Source: Lacicoccus alkaliphilus DSM 16010 (GTDB taxonomy: Bacteria > Bacillota > Bacilli > Staphylococcales > Salinicoccaceae). Taken from it: a DNA stretch of 64,000 bases. A program made the position numbers and the translations under genes. The stretch spans positions 124,001 through 188,000 of the forward strand of contig NZ_FRCF01000003.1 in the NCBI RefSeq assembly GCF_900142805.1. The letters run 5' to 3'. Below are positions 36,244 to 44,520 of the stretch, in pieces. The notes under the pieces were generated by a model that made no database searches, was not told the origin of the DNA, and saw only the letters and a list, made by a program, of their open reading frames with translations. Each line of letters starts with the position of its first letter. Position 1 is the stretch's first letter.

Positions 36244-36573
36244 ATGGATTTGACAGTAATTGAGGAACACGAATTATATCCGACTGAAAAGATCGGGCCT
36301 GCGTTGCAAGGTACTTTGATATATAAAGTTGGTGGACAGACTGAATTTGAAGGGGCATATATTACAACGAGCGAACGTCTCATAATGAGCGTGGATATGA
36401 ATGGAGAGCCCTATAAGCGTGTATTCAGTTACCAGGATATAGTCAGGGTCTTTGCAGAACAAGACGCCTTATTCCTCGAGTTCCCGGAAGGCATGGGTAA
36501 GATTGCGATGATCGATATCACAAAAGGTGACAGGCAGGAATTCACTGATTTCGTAGGTGGAAAATTAAGCTGA
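36244..36573 (+). CDS. Small protein with a PH-like domain
   Basis: This 109-residue protein looks like a bacterial PH-like beta-domain: repeated strands such as GTLIYKVGGQTEFEGAYITTSERLIMSVDMNG, then a C-terminal helix (DRQEFTDFVGGKL). It has no signal peptide or membrane segment. It is preceded by a GGAGTG site and follows the HAD phosphatase gene by 13 bases, so they probably share a transcript. Function unknown. Confidence 0.65.
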   Translation: MDLTVIEEHELYPTEKIGPALQGTLIYKVGGQTEFEGAYITTSERLIMSVDMNGEPYKRVFSYQDIVRVFAEQDALFLEFPEGMGKIAMIDITKGDRQEFTDFVGGKLS

Positions 36574-36576
36574 AGC

Positions 36577-36599
36577 AGAGTCCGGCAGGACTCTTTTTT
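36577..36599 (+). terminator. Terminator after the HAD/PH-like operon
   Basis: The 7-bp stem AGAGTCC-GGCA-GGACTCT is followed by a run of six Ts. Confidence 0.88.
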
Positions 36600-36673
36600 A
36601 ATTAGTATGACACAATTTCTGAACTGTATGGCATACTCAGACGAAATACCTTTATTCATCCGGCTAAAAAGAG

Positions 36674-36699
36674 TATAATGTATTAATGATAATACATTA
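36674..36699 (+). promoter_or_regulatory. mqo promoter with overlapping palindromic operator
   Basis: The -10 box TATAAT (36674-36679) overlaps the left arm of a perfect 10-4-10 inverted repeat: TAATGTATTA (36676-36685) and TAATACATTA (36690-36699). A repressor bound there would block transcription. The -35 region is poorly conserved. Confidence 0.7.
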
Positions 36700-36765
36700 A
36701 AAATGAAGCCTTCTGTCCGAAACGGCCGGGGGTTCAAAGTATGCAAAAGGAGAGCGCGATAAGTT

Positions 36766-38274
36766 ATGAGTCAGTCAAATGATAAAAAAGAAATAATTTT
36801 AATCGGAAGCGGTATCATGAGCGCAACGCTCGGTACCCTCATCAAGCAACTTAACCCTGATTGGAACATCAAAGTTTTTGAGAGGTTGGAAAGCCCGGGT
36901 CAGGAAAGCTCTGATGCGTGGAATAATGCAGGCACCGGCCACTCTGCGCTGTGTGAGTTGAACTACACTCCCGAGATGGCGGATGGTTCGCTTGATATCA
37001 GCAAAGCAGTGAAGATTAATGAACAATACCAGATTTCCAAACAGTTTTGGGCATTTCTTGTGGAACAGGGTATGCTTGAAACACCTGAGAAATTCATAAA
37101 GCTCGTCCCTCATTTGAGTTTCGTTGAAGGTGAAAAGAATGTCGAGTTCCTGAAAAAACGTATTGAAGCCCTGGCTGAAAACCCTTTGTTCGAAGGTATG
37201 GAGTTTGCAGATGATTATGAAACATTGAAAGAATGGATACCGTTGATGATGGAAGATCGTGAGCCCGGCCAGTCGATTGCTGCAACTAAGATAGACACTG
37301 GAACGGATGTGAACTTCGGTGCGCTTTCACGCAAATTGTTCTCCCTCATGGAAGAACAGGGTGTTGAAATGCACTATAAACATGCTGTTGAGAATTTTAA
37401 GAAGCTGGATAATGGAAAATGGCAGGTGGAGGTCGAGGACCTTGCCACCGGAAAGAAAGAATTCCACATCAGCGACTTCGTCTTCATAGGCGCAGGCGGT
37501 TACAGCCTGCCGCTGCTGCAGAAAACGGGCATAGAAGAATCAAAGAATATAGGAGGCTTCCCGGTGGGCGGGATGTTCCTTGTATGCAGCGACGAAGAAA
37601 TCGTCGATAAGCATGATGCAAAAGTTTATGGAAAGGCGAAGATAGGTGCCCCTCCCATGTCCGTGCCGCATCTTGATACAAGATATATAGACGGTGAAAA
37701 GAGCCTGCTGTTCGGACCATTTGCAGGTTTTTCTCCAAAGTTTCTTAAAACAGGATCGAATATGGACCTGATCAGTTCAGTAAAGCCTTATAATGTGCTG
37801 ACGATGCTTTCTGCAGGTGCAAAAGAGCTTGGTCTGACAAAATATCTCATTCAACAAGTGCTGCTCTCCAATGAGGATCGCATGGAAGAATTAAGGGAAT
37901 TCATCCCGAGTGCCAAATTGGAGGATTGGACGCTTACGGTGGCTGGTCAGCGTGTGCAGGTGATAAAGGATACCGATGAGAAGGGGAAGGGGACACTTCA
38001 GTTCGGTACCGAAGTGATAACGTCATCAGATGGCACTGTTGCCGCGCTTCTCGGCGCTTCCCCAGGCGCATCGGTATCGGTGGAAGTAATGCTGGATATA
38101 CTCAAGCGGTGCTTTCCTGAGGACTATGGCAGCTGGGAAGATAAAATCAAAGAAATGGTGCCTTCATACGGTATAAAACTTTCGGAACACCCTGAAAAAT
38201 TCGAGGAAATACACGATCATACATCAAAACTGTTAAAACTGTATTCAGATGAAGATAGTGTATTATTAAGTTAA
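36766..38274 (+). CDS. mqo: Malate:quinone oxidoreductase
   Basis: This 502-residue FAD enzyme oxidises malate to oxaloacetate and passes electrons to menaquinone at the membrane face. The FAD-binding [15 protein letters not shown] motif (about residues 10-24) and the [18 protein letters not shown] segment (about 52-69) are diagnostic of Mqo. The ATG at 36766 follows AAGGAGAG. It is monocistronic, with an operator-like palindrome over its promoter and a strong terminator downstream. Confidence 0.95.
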   Translation: MSQSNDKKEIILIGSGIMSATLGTLIKQLNPDWNIKVFERLESPGQESSDAWNNAGTGHSALCELNYTPEMADGSLDISKAVKINEQYQISKQFWAFLVEQGMLETPEKFIKLVPHLSFVEGEKNVEFLKKRIEALAENPLFEGMEFADDYETLKEWIPLMMEDREPGQSIAATKIDTGTDVNFGALSRKLFSLMEEQGVEMHYKHAVENFKKLDNGKWQVEVEDLATGKKEFHISDFVFIGAGGYSLPLLQKTGIEESKNIGGFPVGGMFLVCSDEEIVDKHDAKVYGKAKIGAPPMSVPHLDTRYIDGEKSLLFGPFAGFSPKFLKTGSNMDLISSVKPYNVLTMLSAGAKELGLTKYLIQQVLLSNEDRMEELREFIPSAKLEDWTLTVAGQRVQVIKDTDEKGKGTLQFGTEVITSSDGTVAALLGASPGASVSVEVMLDILKRCFPEDYGSWEDKIKEMVPSYGIKLSEHPEKFEEIHDHTSKLLKLYSDEDSVLLS

Positions 38275-38307
38275 AAAGAAGCGATTCAATCGAATCGCTT
38301 CTTTTTT
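38273..38307. terminator. Bidirectional terminator between mqo and the cystathionine synthase gene
   Basis: A perfect 15-bp stem (38273-38287 with 38292-38306) has A- and T-tracts on both sides. It begins at the mqo stop codon. Confidence 0.92.
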
Positions 38308-38313
38308 ATATAT

Positions 38314-39405
38314 TTAACCGATTTTACTTTCCTGTAGTGCATTGTCCAGGTCGTCCCTGATATCTTCAAATGCTTCGATGCCGACGGAGAGCCGAATCAG
38401 GTGCTGGTCGATCCCTCTTGCTTCACGTGCATCTTCAGGCATGTCCGCATGTGTCTGCGTAAAAGGGAAAGTAATGAAGGTCTCAGTGCCTCCGAGACTT
38501 TCTGCAAAGGTGCACAGTTTGACATTTTCAAGAAGCCGGGCGACCTCATGATTCTTTTTCAACCTCAGGCTGAGCATTCCTGTACAGCCGGAATATAAAA
38601 CTTCTTCCACAGCACCATGATCTTCAAAATGCTCCGCAAGTGCTCTTGCGTTCTCCTGGGCACGTTCCATCCTCAAGTGGAGTGTCTTCAACCCCCGGAT
38701 CAGCAGGTAGCTGTCGATGGGAGATAATGTTGCTCCGATCATGTTATGATAGGCTGCGAGTTTCTCACCCAGAGCTTCATCCTTGACCGTTACTACGCCG
38801 CCCAATACATCGTTATGCCCGCCGATATACTTGGTTGCAGAATGCAAAACTATATCAGCGCCCTGCTCAAGCGGACGGGAGAGATATGGCGTGAGGAAAG
38901 TATTATCTATGATGGTAAGTATATCGTTTCTTTGAGCGATATCAATCAAGTCCTCCAAAGGGGCTTTAATCATTGAAGGGTTGGTGATGGGTTCTATAAA
39001 GAATGCTTTTGTATGATCGCTCACAGCCTGCTGCACTTCTTCAGGGCGGGTGAAATCCACATATTTGAATGTAATATCATACTGTTCTGTATAGAAATCA
39101 AATAATCTGAAGGTGCCACCATATAAATCAAAACTGACAAGAATTTCATCCCCGGGCCTGAACAAGTTGCACACCAGCTGTACCGCGGCCATGCCGCTGG
39201 AAGTGCCAAGTGCACAGCTGCCGCCTTCCAAGTCAGCGAAAGCTTCTTCAAACTGGGTTCTTGTCGGATTTTTGGTCCGGGTATAATCAAATCCTGTCGA
39301 TTCACCGAGTCCGGGGTGCTGATATGCTGTCGCAAGATATATAGGATTTGTAGTCGCCCCGGTGTGATCGTTTACTAATGATAACTGTGAAAGTCTAGTA
39401 TCCAT
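38314..39405 (-). CDS. Cystathionine gamma-synthase / O-acetylhomoserine thiolyase family PLP enzyme
   Basis: This 363-residue PLP enzyme resembles Bacillus MetI. The PLP lysine lies in [13 protein letters not shown], and the substrate region [21 protein letters not shown] is typical of the Cys/Met-metabolism family. It condenses O-acetyl- or succinyl-homoserine with cysteine, or sulfide, on the way to methionine. Unlike metY-metA at 45-47 kb it has no SAM riboswitch; the spacer to the divergent gene is 348 bases and AT-rich. A cystathionine gamma-lyase role is possible. Confidence 0.85.
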   Translation of the reverse strand: MDTRLSQLSLVNDHTGATTNPIYLATAYQHPGLGESTGFDYTRTKNPTRTQFEEAFADLEGGSCALGTSSGMAAVQLVCNLFRPGDEILVSFDLYGGTFRLFDFYTEQYDITFKYVDFTRPEEVQQAVSDHTKAFFIEPITNPSMIKAPLEDLIDIAQRNDILTIIDNTFLTPYLSRPLEQGADIVLHSATKYIGGHNDVLGGVVTVKDEALGEKLAAYHNMIGATLSPIDSYLLIRGLKTLHLRMERAQENARALAEHFEDHGAVEEVLYSGCTGMLSLRLKKNHEVARLLENVKLCTFAESLGGTETFITFPFTQTHADMPEDAREARGIDQHLIRLSVGIEAFEDIRDDLDNALQESKIG

Positions 39406-39753
39406 TAAATACCTCCAAATTCTTAGGATTTGATTATTAGAATCAATATTATAAACAATTCATGACAAAGTCAATATAAGGAATGAGGAGAATCCCCCCT
39501 ATAAAATAAAATTACAGTATAATTAACGTTATATAATGGATCTTAAATGAAATAGAAACCAGTATTAAAATATCGACTTTTTAATGATTTATAACGCTAA
39601 AAAGACTATACATACAATATTTAAAGGCATTTATAATGACGGTCGCACCATCGTTATAACACCGTTAGCTCATATTGATTTAAGAAAAACACTGGTTATT
39701 GATCAGTATTGCCGTTATAATAAGTATTAACGTTTAATGCGGAGGTAATTAAT
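39406..39753. promoter_or_regulatory. AT-rich divergent intergenic region with repeated CGTTATAA motifs
   Basis: The 8-mer CGTTATAA occurs at 39652-39659 and 39713-39720, its reverse complement TTATAACG at 39589-39596, and the near-copy TAACGTTATA at 39524-39533. A further TTAACG is at 39727-39732. Spacing is 55-65 bp between successive copies. The motifs lie just upstream of the RacA-like DNA-binding protein and may be its own binding sites. GGAGG lies at 39741-39745 for that gene. Confidence 0.55.
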
Positions 39754-40587
39754 ATGAAAGAACTGAACCAATCGGTGTTTTATACGACTGCCCAGGTGAC
39801 GGAACTTGTGGAGCTGTCCGATCAAAACGTAAGGAAATATGTGAGGCTGTTGGAAGACAGGGAGTATGAAGTCGCGAAAGACGAACATAACAGAAGGTTA
39901 TTCTCAGCGAACGATATACTTGTATTGAGAGCACTCATTAAAAAAGCCAAGAAACCTGGTCATACACTTGAATCTGCAGCGGATGAAATCATTGATGAGG
40001 TCGGTGAGATCATCTCCGGTGATGCTCACTACGTGACGCCTAACAACGACAACGATGAAGTGAGGGAGATGTTCTCACATGTCATTACGAGACTCGATGC
40101 AATCCAGGAAGAGAATCGGGATCTGAAGTACAATATCCGAAATCTCGTTGAAAGGCTGGAGCGTTATGATGCTGATAATGCCCAACGTTACATAGGATAT
40201 GTCAATGCACTCGAAAATAATGATGCGGATCAAAGACAGGGGAGTATTGAAGGGGAAGGAACGGAAGCAACCCTGAGCCATGATCAAAAAGATTGGGATA
40301 ACGCTGAAAAAGATGATACTGAAGATGGATTCCACCATGAAAATAACGTTGCACCAGGCGATGCAGAGCCTGGTGCTGAAGAGAAAGATGAACAGGGGGA
40401 AAAGGCGCCTTCAGTGAGCGAATCACCTGGGCAGGGCAACATAGATATGAATGCTTATGGTGAGGCATCCGGATCCGGGAAGGGGGCGGATGAACGAGCC
40501 ACTTCAGAGGAGCAAGGAAAGTCCGATGTCGGGTCCCGGGAAAAAGGCGGCTTCCTTGACGGGCTGTTCAGGATGTTCAGGAAATAA
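39754..40587 (+). CDS. MerR-like HTH, coiled-coil protein with amphipathic C-terminus (RacA-like)
   Basis: This 277-residue protein has a MerR-type winged helix (residues 8-75, FYTTAQVTELVELSDQNVRKYVRLLE), a coiled coil with Leu/Ile heptads (about 105-150, LDAIQEENRDLKYNIRNLVERLERY), a long acidic low-complexity region (155-255), and a C-terminal GGFLDGLFRMFRK stretch that is amphipathic. This order (DNA binding, coiled coil, membrane-active tail) matches chromosome-anchoring proteins such as RacA. No metal- or effector-binding domain of classical MerR proteins is present. The function is inferred. Confidence 0.75.
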   Translation: MKELNQSVFYTTAQVTELVELSDQNVRKYVRLLEDREYEVAKDEHNRRLFSANDILVLRALIKKAKKPGHTLESAADEIIDEVGEIISGDAHYVTPNNDNDEVREMFSHVITRLDAIQEENRDLKYNIRNLVERLERYDADNAQRYIGYVNALENNDADQRQGSIEGEGTEATLSHDQKDWDNAEKDDTEDGFHHENNVAPGDAEPGAEEKDEQGEKAPSVSESPGQGNIDMNAYGEASGSGKGADERATSEEQGKSDVGSREKGGFLDGLFRMFRK

Positions 40588-40606
40588 TACAATTGAAAAT
40601 GTGCAG

Positions 40607-40650
40607 AACGAAACACCCCGGAAACATCATCGTTTCCGGGGTGTTTCGTT
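40607..40650. terminator. Strong bidirectional terminator before the ornithine carbamoyltransferase gene
   Basis: A 19-bp perfect stem (40607-40625 with 40632-40650) with an ATCATC loop separates convergent genes. Confidence 0.92.
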
Positions 40651-40654
40651 TTAT

Positions 40655-41676
40655 CTAATGCACATTACCGCATGTCACTGCAAGCAGTGCTTTAATGGTA
40701 TGCATCCTGTTTTCTGCCTGATCAAAAACTTTTGAAGCAGGACCTCTGAAAACATCATCAGTCACTTCCATGCCGTTCACGCCAAACTTTTCATATGCAA
40801 GTTTACCGGCGTCCGTCGCTGTGTCGTGAATGGCCGGCAGGCAGTGTAAAAATATCGTTTCGGTGCTGCCGCTCATATCCATGAGTTCCTGGTTCACCTG
40901 ATAGTCGGACAATAGTTGGAATCTCTCCTCAAGCGCATCTTCTTCACCCATCGAGACCCATACATCGGTGTAGACGACATCGCTTCCATACATGCCATCT
41001 TCCCTGTCGGAAGTGACCAGCAGTTTGCTGCCGGAATTTTTCGCAATATCGTGTGCCAACTTTTGTACTGAAAGTGCAGGCTGCAGCGATTCGGGTGCAA
41101 GTATATGTACATTGGCCCCTAAAATAGCACCTGTCACAAGCAATGAATGTGCGACATTGTTTCTTCCGTCACCGACAAAAGTGATCGTCTTGCCTTTATA
41201 AGTGCCCAGATGTTCTTTTATGGTCAGGAAATCCGCAAGCATCTGTGTCGGATGCCAGTCATCCGTCAAAGCATTCCAAATCGGTACATCGGCATGCGCC
41301 CCGAGAGTCTCTACAGTCGCTTGTTCACTGCCCCTGTAAGCGATGCCGTCAAACATGCTGCCCAAGACTTTGGCAGTGTCTTCCACAGATTCCTTCGACC
41401 CAAGCTGGATGTCGTTCTTATTCAGGTACTCGACATTTGCGCCGAGTTTCGTCGCAGCGACGGTGAATGCCGAGCGTGTACGTGTCGACTGCTTTTCAAA
41501 GATTAATGCAATATGCTTCCCGCTCATGAACCGATGAGGTATGCCGTGCTGCTCCTTGGTTTTCAAATCGTCCGCAAGGTTGATCAGCACTTCAAGATCA
41601 TCTTTTGAAAAGTCAATTTCCTTTAAGAAATTCTTACCGTAAAACTTGTTTAATTTGATTTGCTTTGCCGCCCCAT
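40655..41676 (-). CDS. Ornithine carbamoyltransferase with an apparent frameshift at codon 2
   Basis: The product makes citrulline from ornithine and carbamoyl phosphate, or the reverse. Motifs are intact: STRTR, HPTQ and HCLP. The frame has no ATG/GTG/TTG until GTG 41590, inside the conserved N-terminal helix, yet codons for NKFYGKNFLKEIDFSKDD continue upstream in the same frame. An ATG at 41676 with AGGAG eight bases before it is out of frame. If the G-run after that ATG had one extra G, translation would run as MGAAKQIKLNKFYGKNFLK into the enzyme. So this is a one-base deletion (real or a sequencing error). Whether it is argF or arcB cannot be told; no other arg or arc gene is nearby. Confidence 0.8.
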
Positions 41677-41820
41677 GTAACCATCTCCTATTAAGTTAAT
41701 AATTCATATTATACATAAAATACACGATATTGCAAATAAATATTTAATAAATTGCATATTAATTAATGCAGAGAGGATTTTTGGAATAGTCATATTTCAA
41801 GAAGGAGGGTTCCTGTATAA

Positions 41821-41851
41821 AAAATGCAGAGCCGAAGTGCGGCCCTGCATT
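41821..41851 (-). terminator. Terminator after tyrA
   Basis: AATGCAG (41823-41829) pairs with CTGCATT (41845-41851) with further GCCG/CGGC pairing inside; a TTTTTT tract follows on the minus strand. Confidence 0.82.
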
Positions 41852-41856
41852 CCTTT

Positions 41857-42714
41857 TCAATCCGGCATGTCGAGATCATGGAGGTCATGGTACCTTTTGC
41901 GTGACTCCTTCATCATCTCTTCCATCGTTTCAATATCCTCATCACTGATCGCCGTAGATAACTTGTCGAGCTGGAAAGTGAATTCATCTATATGCTTCTG
42001 GAGATAATCTTTATTCATCATGAACAACTCCGGCCATAACTTCTCGTTGATGTTCGTTATTCTCGTCAGGTCCCGGTAACTGTCGCCAGTATATTTTTTC
42101 GTATTGCGGTCGACGTCATCACTGTTTATGAGGGAAATTGCTATGACATGTGCAAGCTGGCTTGTAAACCCGATGACATCATCATGGAATTCAGGTGATA
42201 TTTCCGAGATGTTGCGAAATCCGATCTTTCTTACAAAATCTTTAAGGCACTCGATATTATCCTTTTTGTTCCTCTCCGTTGGTGTGATAAGATAATTTGC
42301 ACCTTTGAAAACTTCGCTGCTCGCATATTTCAGCCCGCGGTTTTCACGCCCGGCCATCGGATGGCCAAAAATGAAGTCGACTTCTGGAGGCAGTTTATCT
42401 TCTATTTCAGCTATGATCTGCCTCTTGATACCGGTCACATCCGTAATGATCGTATTCTCTTTGAAGAGGGCATAGTACTGGTCTATGATATCCACGATGA
42501 CTCTTGGATAGACTGCGAAAATGATGAAGTCGGCTTCCGGGATGATATCCTTCGGGTCGGTATAACCTTTTTTGATCAGCTGCTGGTTTTCCGCCAGATG
42601 CAATGCTTCTTCATCCACATCGATGGCATAGACGTTATGATCGCCTCCGCACTGCTGGATGGCCTGCGCAAAAGAGCCCCCGATGTTTCCAAGGCCGATG
42701 ATGACTATGTTCAT
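41857..42714 (-). CDS. tyrA: Prephenate dehydrogenase
   Basis: This 285-residue enzyme converts prephenate to 4-hydroxyphenylpyruvate for tyrosine. The NAD-binding glycine motif GLGNIGGS is at residues 7-14, and the FGHPMAGRE active-site segment at about 115-123. It lacks the C-terminal ACT domain of Bacillus TyrA, so direct tyrosine feedback may be absent. It diverges from the DAHP synthase operon, with both promoters in the 156-bp gap before the leader ORF. Confidence 0.9.
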   Translation of the reverse strand: MNIVIIGLGNIGGSFAQAIQQCGGDHNVYAIDVDEEALHLAENQQLIKKGYTDPKDIIPEADFIIFAVYPRVIVDIIDQYYALFKENTIITDVTGIKRQIIAEIEDKLPPEVDFIFGHPMAGRENRGLKYASSEVFKGANYLITPTERNKKDNIECLKDFVRKIGFRNISEISPEFHDDVIGFTSQLAHVIAISLINSDDVDRNTKKYTGDSYRDLTRITNINEKLWPELFMMNKDYLQKHIDEFTFQLDKLSTAISDEDIETMEEMMKESRKRYHDLHDLDMPD

Positions 42715-42807
42715 AGAATACCTCCAATATGATTATATTTGTGAGTATATAGCTAAATGATTGATACGACAAGATTTTTAAAAGTCTGAACATTTTAATA
42801 TTTAAGG

Positions 42808-42836
42808 TTGACAAATAAATGACCACGACATATAAT
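42808..42836 (+). promoter_or_regulatory. Consensus sigma-A promoter of the DAHP synthase operon
   Basis: TTGACA (42808-42813), a 17-bp spacer and TATAAT (42831-42836) match the consensus exactly. Transcription should start near 42843, about 28 bases before the leader peptide ATG. Such a strong promoter fits control by attenuation downstream. Confidence 0.88.
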
Positions 42837-42870
42837 GACAATCAACACATTACAAATTGGAGCGATTATT

Positions 42871-42930
42871 ATGTTGGACTCAAGCATTCAACAATCAAAT
42901 ATTAATCAGTATTACTTTAGCTATTTTTGA
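42871..42930 (+). CDS. Aromatic leader peptide (attenuator)
   Basis: This 19-residue ORF reads MLDSSIQQSNINQYYFSYF followed by TGA. Its ribosome binding site GGAG (42859-42862) is eight bases before ATG. Two Tyr, one Phe, one Ser, one Tyr and one Phe codon sit at the end (42910-42927), so four of the last five residues are aromatic. It lies between a consensus promoter and a series of alternative hairpins ending in a terminator. These are the hallmarks of a leader peptide for ribosome-mediated attenuation by tyrosine and phenylalanine. That it is translated is inferred. Confidence 0.8.
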   Translation: MLDSSIQQSNINQYYFSYF

Positions 42931-43106
42931 TGCCGTTTGTACACATCATTGCGTACAAACGTAAAACTAATCAAAGTTTGTATCAGTGATGGCTAAAGCA
43001 TTTTGTGATGTCCAGCCATTTATATATAAGTGGCTGGAGGCACGGACTTCAATATTGATTCATCAACTGCCACTTATCTATATTATAGGTGGCAGTTTTA
43101 TTTTTA
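42931..43106 (+). promoter_or_regulatory. Attenuator of the DAHP synthase operon with alternative hairpins
   Basis: Six possible stems form a chain in which each neighbour excludes the next. A: 42934-42942 with 42953-42961 (9 bp). B: 42944-42960 with 42976-42991 (7+8 bp). C: 42989-42994 with 43014-43019 (6 bp). D: 43012-43023 with 43026-43037. E, antiterminator: 43026-43034 with 43069-43077 (9 bp perfect). F, terminator: 43065-43077 with 43085-43097 plus T-tract to 43106. If the ribosome reaches the leader stop codon it covers the A 5' arm, favouring B, D and F. If it stalls at the Tyr codons, A, C and E can form. The model is inferred from pairing only. Confidence 0.72.
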
Positions 43107-43129
43107 AATTCATTGGGAGGTTTTTTTGT

Positions 43130-44167
43130 ATGATTATTCATGTGACACATGATGCAAAAGAAAGTGAGATTCAAACATTGGTTTCAAATATTGAGAATGC
43201 GGGGTTCCGCGCTCACCGTTCCGACGGTGAAAGAAGGACGATCATCGGATTGATTGGTGATACATCGCGTGTGGACGAAAATGACTTCAAAAAGTACAGT
43301 ATCGTGAAGTCCGTCTTCAGGATCCAGTCGCCGTACAAGAAAGCGAACCGACGGTTCCATGAGGATGACAGCGTCATCGACATAGATGGCGTCAAAGTGG
43401 GCGGCAGCCACTTCATGGTATGTGCAGGACCATGTTCTGTCGAAAATGAAGATGACACCGTTGAGCTTGCCAAAGCTTTGAAGGATGCCGGAGCGAACAC
43501 TTTAAGAGGCGGTGCGTTCAAACCGCGTACATCCCCTTACAGTTTCCAGGGTCTCGGCATCGAAGGCCTGCGCATCCTGAATACTGCGAAGGAAGAGACA
43601 GGTCTGCCGATCGTTTCTGAACTCATGGGCACCGAGCATATTGATGAGTTTGTGGAGATGGTGGACGTCATCCAGGTTGGTGCACGTAACATGTCGAACT
43701 TCGACCTGCTTAAGGCACTCGGACAGACAGATAAGCCAGTACTCTTAAAGCGCGGCATGTCGGCAACGATTCAGGAATGGCTGATGTCTGCAGAGTACAT
43801 CATGGCGGGTGGAAATGACAATGTGATTTTCTGTGAGCGCGGCATCCGTACATTTGAAACGGCGACACGCAACACCCTTGACCTTCAGGCTGTACCGGTG
43901 ATTCAAAAAGAATCCCACCTGCCGATCGTCATCGATCCGTCCCACGCTGCAGGAACAAGATATGTCATCCCTTCCATGGCCAAGGCGGCTACAGTTTCTG
44001 GTGCGAACGGATTGCAGATTGAAGTGCACCAGGACCCCGAAAATGCATGGAGTGACGGCCAACAATGCCTGACACCTGCAGAATTCAAAGATCTGATGCA
44101 GCACATCAACATCCTGGCCGAAATGGAAGGCAAGACGATCACAAATGAAACAATCGTTCAAAAATAA
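43130..44167 (+). CDS. aroF: 3-deoxy-7-phosphoheptulonate (DAHP) synthase
   Basis: This 345-residue type I-beta DAHP synthase condenses PEP and erythrose-4-phosphate, the first step of the shikimate pathway. The N-terminal ferredoxin-like domain (residues 1-70), known to mediate feedback in related enzymes, precedes the barrel with [53 protein letters not shown] and DPSHAAGTR motifs. ATG 43130 has GGGAGG nine bases upstream, just after the attenuator terminator. The open frame extending to 42986 covers the attenuator and is not coding. The chorismate mutase gene follows 19 bases later. Confidence 0.95.
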   Translation: MIIHVTHDAKESEIQTLVSNIENAGFRAHRSDGERRTIIGLIGDTSRVDENDFKKYSIVKSVFRIQSPYKKANRRFHEDDSVIDIDGVKVGGSHFMVCAGPCSVENEDDTVELAKALKDAGANTLRGGAFKPRTSPYSFQGLGIEGLRILNTAKEETGLPIVSELMGTEHIDEFVEMVDVIQVGARNMSNFDLLKALGQTDKPVLLKRGMSATIQEWLMSAEYIMAGGNDNVIFCERGIRTFETATRNTLDLQAVPVIQKESHLPIVIDPSHAAGTRYVIPSMAKAATVSGANGLQIEVHQDPENAWSDGQQCLTPAEFKDLMQHINILAEMEGKTITNETIVQK

Positions 44168-44186
44168 TTAATAAGGAGGAGTCCCC

Positions 44187-44477
44187 ATGAGCAGGCATGA
44201 AGAATTACGAAGAGAAATTGATGAAATTGACCGGGAGTTGATGCGCTTGTTTGAAAAGAGGATGCAGGTGTCGGAAGAAATCGCTCAATATAAATATTCC
44301 CGTGACATCGCTGTATTCGATTCATCACGTGAGAAAGAAGTGATCGCCAAAAATGTATCTTTGATTGAAAAGCAGGATTTAAAACTTTATGGTGAATTAT
44401 TCATCAAAAATCTCATGGGACTCTCCAGGAAGCATCAAAATGACAGTATCAATCATATGAAAGTTTCCCAAAAATAA
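44187..44477 (+). CDS. aroQ: Chorismate mutase (AroQ type)
   Basis: This 96-residue all-helical chorismate mutase converts chorismate to prephenate. The N-terminal helix LRREIDEIDRELMRLFEKRMQVSEEIAQYK is typical, with catalytic Arg/Lys residues in the helices. In many Bacillales this domain is fused to DAHP synthase; here it is a separate gene in the same attenuated operon, upstream of tyrA in the pathway. A strong terminator follows. Confidence 0.88.
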   Translation: MSRHEELRREIDEIDRELMRLFEKRMQVSEEIAQYKYSRDIAVFDSSREKEVIAKNVSLIEKQDLKLYGELFIKNLMGLSRKHQNDSINHMKVSQK

Positions 44478-44481
44478 TAAA

Positions 44482-44520
44482 AAGAAGAGTACAGGCCCAG
44501 CCTGTACTCTTCTTATTTTT
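44482..44520. terminator. Bidirectional terminator between aroQ and metA
   Basis: A 15-bp stem AAGAAGAGTACAGGC (44483-44497) pairs with 44501-44515, with T-rich sequence on both strands. Confidence 0.9.

Noticed and set aside
42937-43106. T-box riboswitch ahead of DAHP synthase
   Set aside because: There is no T-box sequence (AGGGTGGNACCGCG-like) in the leader; the leader ORF and alternative hairpins explain the terminator better.
42986-43129. 48-residue N-terminal extension of DAHP synthase
   Set aside because: It would translate through the attenuator hairpins. The start at 43130 has the ribosome binding site and the correct family N-terminus.
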